From contig NZ_JAMTCK010000013.1 in assembly GCF_024171785.1 (NCBI RefSeq), forward strand, positions 147,900 through 211,899: a DNA stretch of 64,000 nucleotides. The letters are read 5' to 3'. Shown here one piece after another: positions 61,176 through 64,000 of the stretch (its first letter is position 1; every line of letters begins with the position of its first letter). Made by a program: the position numbers and the translations under genes. This DNA is from Goodfellowiella coeruleoviolacea. GTDB taxonomy: Bacteria; Actinomycetota; Actinomycetes; Mycobacteriales; Pseudonocardiaceae. The notes below the pieces were generated by a model. The model saw nothing but the letters and a program-made list of their open reading frames with translations. It was not told where the DNA came from and did no database searches.

Positions 61176-61597
61176 GGGCGGTCGCGGCCCGGGTCAGCAG
61201 CGCCAGTGTGACCGTGGGTGACGAGGTGGTCGGCGCGATCGACGAGCCGGGTCTGCTGGTGCTGCTGGGGATTCACCACGACGACACCGCCGAGCAGGCC
61301 GCGACCATGGCCCGCAAGCTGCACGAGCTGCGGGTGCTGCGCGACGAGCGGTCGTGCGCCACCTCGGGCGCGCCCCTGCTGGTGGTGAGCCAGTTCACGC
61401 TCTACGGCGACACCCGCAGGGGCCGGCGTCCCTCGTGGACCGCGGCGGCCCGGCCGGAGCAGGCCGAACGGCTGGTCAACGCGGTGGTGGCGGAGTTGCG
61501 GGCGCGGGGCGCGCGGGTGGAAACCGGGCGGTTCGGCGCGATGATGTCGGTGCGCAGCGAGAACGACGGGCCGTTCACGGTGTTGGTCGAAGTCTGA
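61172..61597 (+). CDS. dtd: D-aminoacyl-tRNA deacylase
   Basis: 141 residues from GTG 61172 overlapping the methyltransferase stop (GTGA). It removes D-amino acids and glycine wrongly attached to tRNA. Both catalytic motifs are visible: LLVVSQFTLYGDTRRGRRPS (SQFTLYGD, GRRPSW) and the NxGPxT motif near the end, here NDGPFT instead of the usual NDGPVT; the Gly-Pro that defines the site is kept. The central VLRDERSCATSG loop is shorter than in many homologues. Part of a two-gene unit. Confidence 0.95.
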   Translation: MRAVAARVSSASVTVGDEVVGAIDEPGLLVLLGIHHDDTAEQAATMARKLHELRVLRDERSCATSGAPLLVVSQFTLYGDTRRGRRPSWTAAARPEQAERLVNAVVAELRARGARVETGRFGAMMSVRSENDGPFTVLVEV

Positions 61598-61711
61598 AGA
61601 AGCGCCGCGGTGGGCGGGCGTCGGGTCGGGACTCCCGCTCTCTCAGCCAATCCTCAGGATTCGCGGCGCAACCGGTGTGAGGGCTGCGACGTCTTCCAGC
61701 GTGAGGAGTCG

Positions 61712-61737
61712 GGAACGAATTTCCATTCGAACTCGTT
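61712..61737 (+). promoter_or_regulatory. ECF-type promoter of sigB
   Basis: GGAAC (61712-61716), 17 bp, CGTT (61734-61737), i.e. GGAAC-N18-GTT, the classic pattern of SigE/SigH/SigR promoters. The spacer contains CGAAT/ATTCG. It lies about 130 bp before the sigB ATG. Known mycobacterial sigB genes are likewise driven by stress ECF factors, so this fits. Confidence 0.7.
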
Positions 61738-61865
61738 TCCCCAAGTGTCCAGCCAGACAGGCGATGGGTATCCCCCGGGTGGCCACGCCGGAAAGGCTCG
61801 CCGCGCAGCGCAGCGCCGGTATGTGACGTGTCCGCACGCCAGCCCGCGAAAGGGGAGGGAGCACC

Positions 61866-62837
61866 ATGACCGTCCCACAGAACAACGACCACGAGCTCGT
61901 CGCCGAGGCCGACCTCGACGCGCAGGGGCCAGCCGCCGACCTGGTCCGCGTCTACCTGAACGGGATCGGGCGGACCGCCCTGCTCACCGCGGCCCAGGAA
62001 GTCGATCTCGCCAAGCGGATCGAGGCGGGCGTCTTCGCCAGGCACATGCTGGACACCGCCAAGCGGCTGCCCCCGGAGCGGCGCGCCGAGCTGAACGAGC
62101 TGGTGCGGGACGGCAATCTGGCCAAGAACCATCTGCTGGAAGCCAATCTGCGGCTGGTCGTTTCTCTTGCCAAGCGTTACACCGGGCGCGGAATGCCGCT
62201 TCTTGATCTGATCCAGGAAGGCAACCTGGGCCTGATCCGCGCGGTGGAGAAGTTCGACTACACCAAGGGTTACAAGTTCTCCACATACGCGACGTGGTGG
62301 ATCAGGCAGGCCATCACTCGTGGAATGGCGGATCAGGGGCGAACCATCCGACTGCCCGTCCACCTGGTGGAGCAGGTAAACAAACTCGCGCGGATCAAGC
62401 GTGATCTGCACCAGCAACTGGGGCGCGAGGCCACAAATGTCGAACTCGCCAAGGAATGCGGCCTGACCCCGGAGAAGGTTTCCGATCTGCTCGACCACGC
62501 GCGCGACCCGGTGAGCCTGGACATGCCGGTCGGCGCCGAGGAGGACGCCCCGCTGGGCGACTTCATCGAGGACGCCGAGGCCACCGACGCCGAGGGCGCG
62601 GTGATTTCCGGCCTGTTGCAGGACGACCTGCGCCGGGTACTGGCCACCCTGGACGAACGGGAGCAGGCGGTGATCCGGCTGCGCTACGGCCTGGAGGACG
62701 GCCAGCCCAAGACGCTGGACCAGATCGGCAAGCGGTTCGGGCTGTCCCGGGAGCGGGTCCGGCAGATCGAGCGGGAGGTCATGGCCAAGCTCAGGCAGGG
62801 TGACCGGGCGGAACGACTGCGCGCCTACGCGAGCTGA
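61866..62837 (+). CDS. sigB: Principal-like sigma factor SigB
   Basis: 323 residues, ATG 61866, preceded by GGGAGGGAG. It lacks the long N-terminal region of SigA. Region 1.2 ([20 protein letters not shown]), region 2 ([36 protein letters not shown], nearly identical to SigA), region 3, and region 4 with [20 protein letters not shown]. It recognises promoters much like SigA's and is generally used in stress and stationary phase. The upstream ECF-type promoter places it inside a stress cascade. It is separated from dtd by 268 bp. Confidence 0.97.
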   Translation: MTVPQNNDHELVAEADLDAQGPAADLVRVYLNGIGRTALLTAAQEVDLAKRIEAGVFARHMLDTAKRLPPERRAELNELVRDGNLAKNHLLEANLRLVVSLAKRYTGRGMPLLDLIQEGNLGLIRAVEKFDYTKGYKFSTYATWWIRQAITRGMADQGRTIRLPVHLVEQVNKLARIKRDLHQQLGREATNVELAKECGLTPEKVSDLLDHARDPVSLDMPVGAEEDAPLGDFIEDAEATDAEGAVISGLLQDDLRRVLATLDEREQAVIRLRYGLEDGQPKTLDQIGKRFGLSRERVRQIEREVMAKLRQGDRAERLRAYAS

Positions 62838-63153
62838 TGCGCTCGGTGAACTCGCTCTCCCCCTGAATCACCTGTTTGGACGCATTGACTTGTGACTGAA
62901 ATCACGGCACGGTCTTGCGTAGTCACAGACCACGCGGCGCGGGTCGCTCAGCACAACCGCCGTCGCGCACTGAGGAAGGTCGGGGCCGTCGGGGTCGGGC
63001 CCGGCCTTCCGCCTATTTCCGGGTTTTCCCACTCCTCCGGCTTTTCCGGCTGCTCCGTGTCGTCCGGCTCCACTGGTCGTCGTCCGGTTCTTCCGCGGCG
63101 CCCGGCGCTGCTGGCTGGTCGGCTCTGCCGGGCCGGCCGGGCTTCGCGGTCCG
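62838..63153. other. 316-bp convergent space with a TCCGG-rich tract
   Basis: Between sigB (+) and a phosphotransferase gene (-). 63015-63095 is built of TTCCGG, TCCGGCT and CGTCCGG words; on the minus strand one frame reads as an acidic Glu/Pro stretch (VEPDDTEQPEKPEEWENPEI) but it is out of frame with the neighbouring gene and has no start. No clear hairpin terminator was seen. Confidence 0.45.
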
Positions 63154-64000
63154 TCAGGCCGACTCGGCCAGCCTGGCCAGTTCTTCGGCCAGCCTGGCCC
63201 GGCAGAACCGGTCGCGCGGCAGGTTCGTCGGATCGTCCACATAGCCCCGTGGGCTGGCCTCCACCACCATCACCAGGTCCAGGTAGGCGCGGTAGAGGGT
63301 GAGCCGCCGCCGCAGCGCCGGGGTGAACTCCACCCGTCCCCCGGCCGCCCGGTAGCCGGCCAGGAAGTCGGCATCCGCCTCGATGTCGGCGAACAGCGCC
63401 AGCGACACGAAGTCGGCGCACTCGTCGCCCCAGAACGCCCGCTCCGGGTCGATCAGCCCGGTCACCCTCGGCCGGCCGGGTTCGGTCAACGCCACGAACA
63501 CGTTGCCCTCCCACAGGTCGAAGTGCACCAGGCGGGGCGTGGTCACCTCGTCCAGCACGTCCGCCGCCGACCGGACCAGCGCGGCGATCTCGGGCACCGG
63601 CAGCGGTAACGCGACCCGGTAGCGCACGGCGTCGTCCAGCACCGCGTCCACCATGGCCAGAAACGCCGCCCGCCAGGTGTCCGCACGCAGCCCGGCACCG
63701 GGTTGCGGGTAGCCGAACTCCGGGCCCGCGATGGTGTGCAGCCGGGCGGTCAGGCCGCCCAGCTGGTGGCGCAGCGCACGGCGCACCGGCTCGGTCAGTT
63801 CTTCCCGCACCGCCGGCCACGGCTGCCCGGGCAGCGCGGTCACCAGCAGGTAGTCCCGGTCCAGCACGGCCTGGTCGAACCCGGTCGCCACCACCGCGGG
63901 CACCGGAACCCCGCCGGCCGCACCGACCAGCTCGTAGACCATGGCCTCGGTGCGCAGCAGGTCGTGTTCGTAGCGCAGCAACGCCGTGCCGGCCGGCGGC
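63154..64000 (-). CDS. Aminoglycoside phosphotransferase (APH) family kinase, partial
   Basis: The last 282 residues of a minus-strand gene that enters from the right edge (the frame is open to 64000; the true start is outside). Kinase-like fold with the catalytic loop RLVHFDLWEGNVFVAL (HxDxxxxN) and the metal-binding VTGLIDPERAFWGDECADFV (D in place of the DFG Asp). Upstream, VMVYEL and GVPVPAVVATGFDQ belong to the N-lobe, and LVTALPGQPWPAV to the hinge. Family members phosphorylate antibiotics, choline, homoserine, sugars and more; a resistance role cannot be claimed from this. Transcribed toward sigB. Confidence 0.85.
   Translation of the reverse strand, partial: PPAGTALLRYEHDLLRTEAMVYELVGAAGGVPVPAVVATGFDQAVLDRDYLLVTALPGQPWPAVREELTEPVRRALRHQLGGLTARLHTIAGPEFGYPQPGAGLRADTWRAAFLAMVDAVLDDAVRYRVALPLPVPEIAALVRSAADVLDEVTTPRLVHFDLWEGNVFVALTEPGRPRVTGLIDPERAFWGDECADFVSLALFADIEADADFLAGYRAAGGRVEFTPALRRRLTLYRAYLDLVMVVEASPRGYVDDPTNLPRDRFCRARLAEELARLAESA

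Noticed and set aside
63154-64000. Antibiotic resistance gene (aminoglycoside or macrolide phosphotransferase)
   Set aside because: Only the general APH fold is visible and the N-terminus is missing; the family has many metabolic members, so resistance is not claimed.
1-64000. tRNA or rRNA genes, insertion sequences, prophage genes, CRISPR arrays
   Set aside because: No cloverleaf with a TTCRA loop, transposase, integrase, phage structural gene or regularly spaced repeat-spacer array was seen on reading both strands; the short tandem arrays have no unique spacers of constant length.

Overview
The window is very GC-rich (about 70% or more by eye) bacterial chromosome with tightly packed genes, many GTG starts, GTGA/ATGA overlaps between neighbours, and several genes whose start codon lies 6-8 nt after a TANNNT -10 box (leaderless mRNAs). 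The gene content and order point to an actinomycete, most likely of the order Pseudonocardiales. The order HemQ-HemY-HemE / DUF3000 / RNase D / Dxs / RNA methyltransferase / KimA-like permease / CeoB-CeoC / DUF3159 / OB-fold protein / hydrolase / DUF3710-Dut / DUF3093 / DUF4193 / Cei / SuhB / PpgK / SigA ... SigB follows, as I remember it, the Mycobacterium tuberculosis Rv2676c-Rv2710 region. So this is mainly a conserved core segment with accessory insertions.

Layout. 1-2.4 kb: the 3' end of a gene with a Cys/Gly/Ser-rich tail, a DUF692 (MNIO) oxidase gene, its small partner, and a lipoprotein gene. 2.5-8.1 kb: Xaa-Pro aminopeptidase and a large secreted subtilisin-like protease. 8.3-11.6 kb: three haem genes of the coproporphyrin-dependent pathway on the minus strand. 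11.7-19.3 kb: DUF3000, an orphan LuxR-type response regulator, RNase D and a fadA-fadB beta-oxidation pair. 19.6-25.2 kb: DUF72 protein, a small Cys-rich protein, an HNH endonuclease, gene-poor GC-skewed DNA and a two-component system. 25.3-34.9 kb: dxs, RNA methyltransferase, potassium permease with divergent TrkA-type subunits, DUF3159/OB-fold pair and a hydrolase. 35.5-42.5 kb: DUF3710-dut, DUF3093, DUF4193, cei, suhB, ppgK and the principal sigma factor. 42.9-48.4 kb: a small zinc protein and an ABC sugar importer with its ROK repressor. 48.8-64 kb: helicase, YihY protein, dicarboxylate symporter, DUF3039, pseudouridine catabolism (psuG-psuK), DUF3099, M20 amidohydrolase with divergent PucR regulator, methyltransferase, dtd, sigB and a phosphotransferase that runs off the right edge.

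How genes work together. HemE, CgoX and ChdC are steps of haem synthesis in Gram-positive bacteria. FadA/FadB form the last steps of beta-oxidation, behind a promoter flanked by two palindromes. KimA-like permease and CeoB/CeoC form a potassium uptake module. The ABC genes and ROK regulator form a self-contained sugar uptake operon. PsuK phosphorylates pseudouridine and PsuG splits it. SigA and SigB are both here, and sigB has an ECF-type promoter.

Most interesting non-genic signals: a 71-bp dispersed element present twice (1.7 and 59.5 kb); a perfect 17-bp inverted repeat whose right arm touches the sigA -10 box; two back-to-back promoters sharing one TA dinucleotide (A-N3-TA-N3-T) between dut/DUF3093 and suhB/ppgK; matching GGAAC-N17-CGTY promoters at sigB and the DUF7455 gene; and several short tandem arrays. 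The best candidate for a little-studied biochemical system is the MNIO (DUF692) cassette at the left edge. All identifications come from reading the translations; no database search was run.
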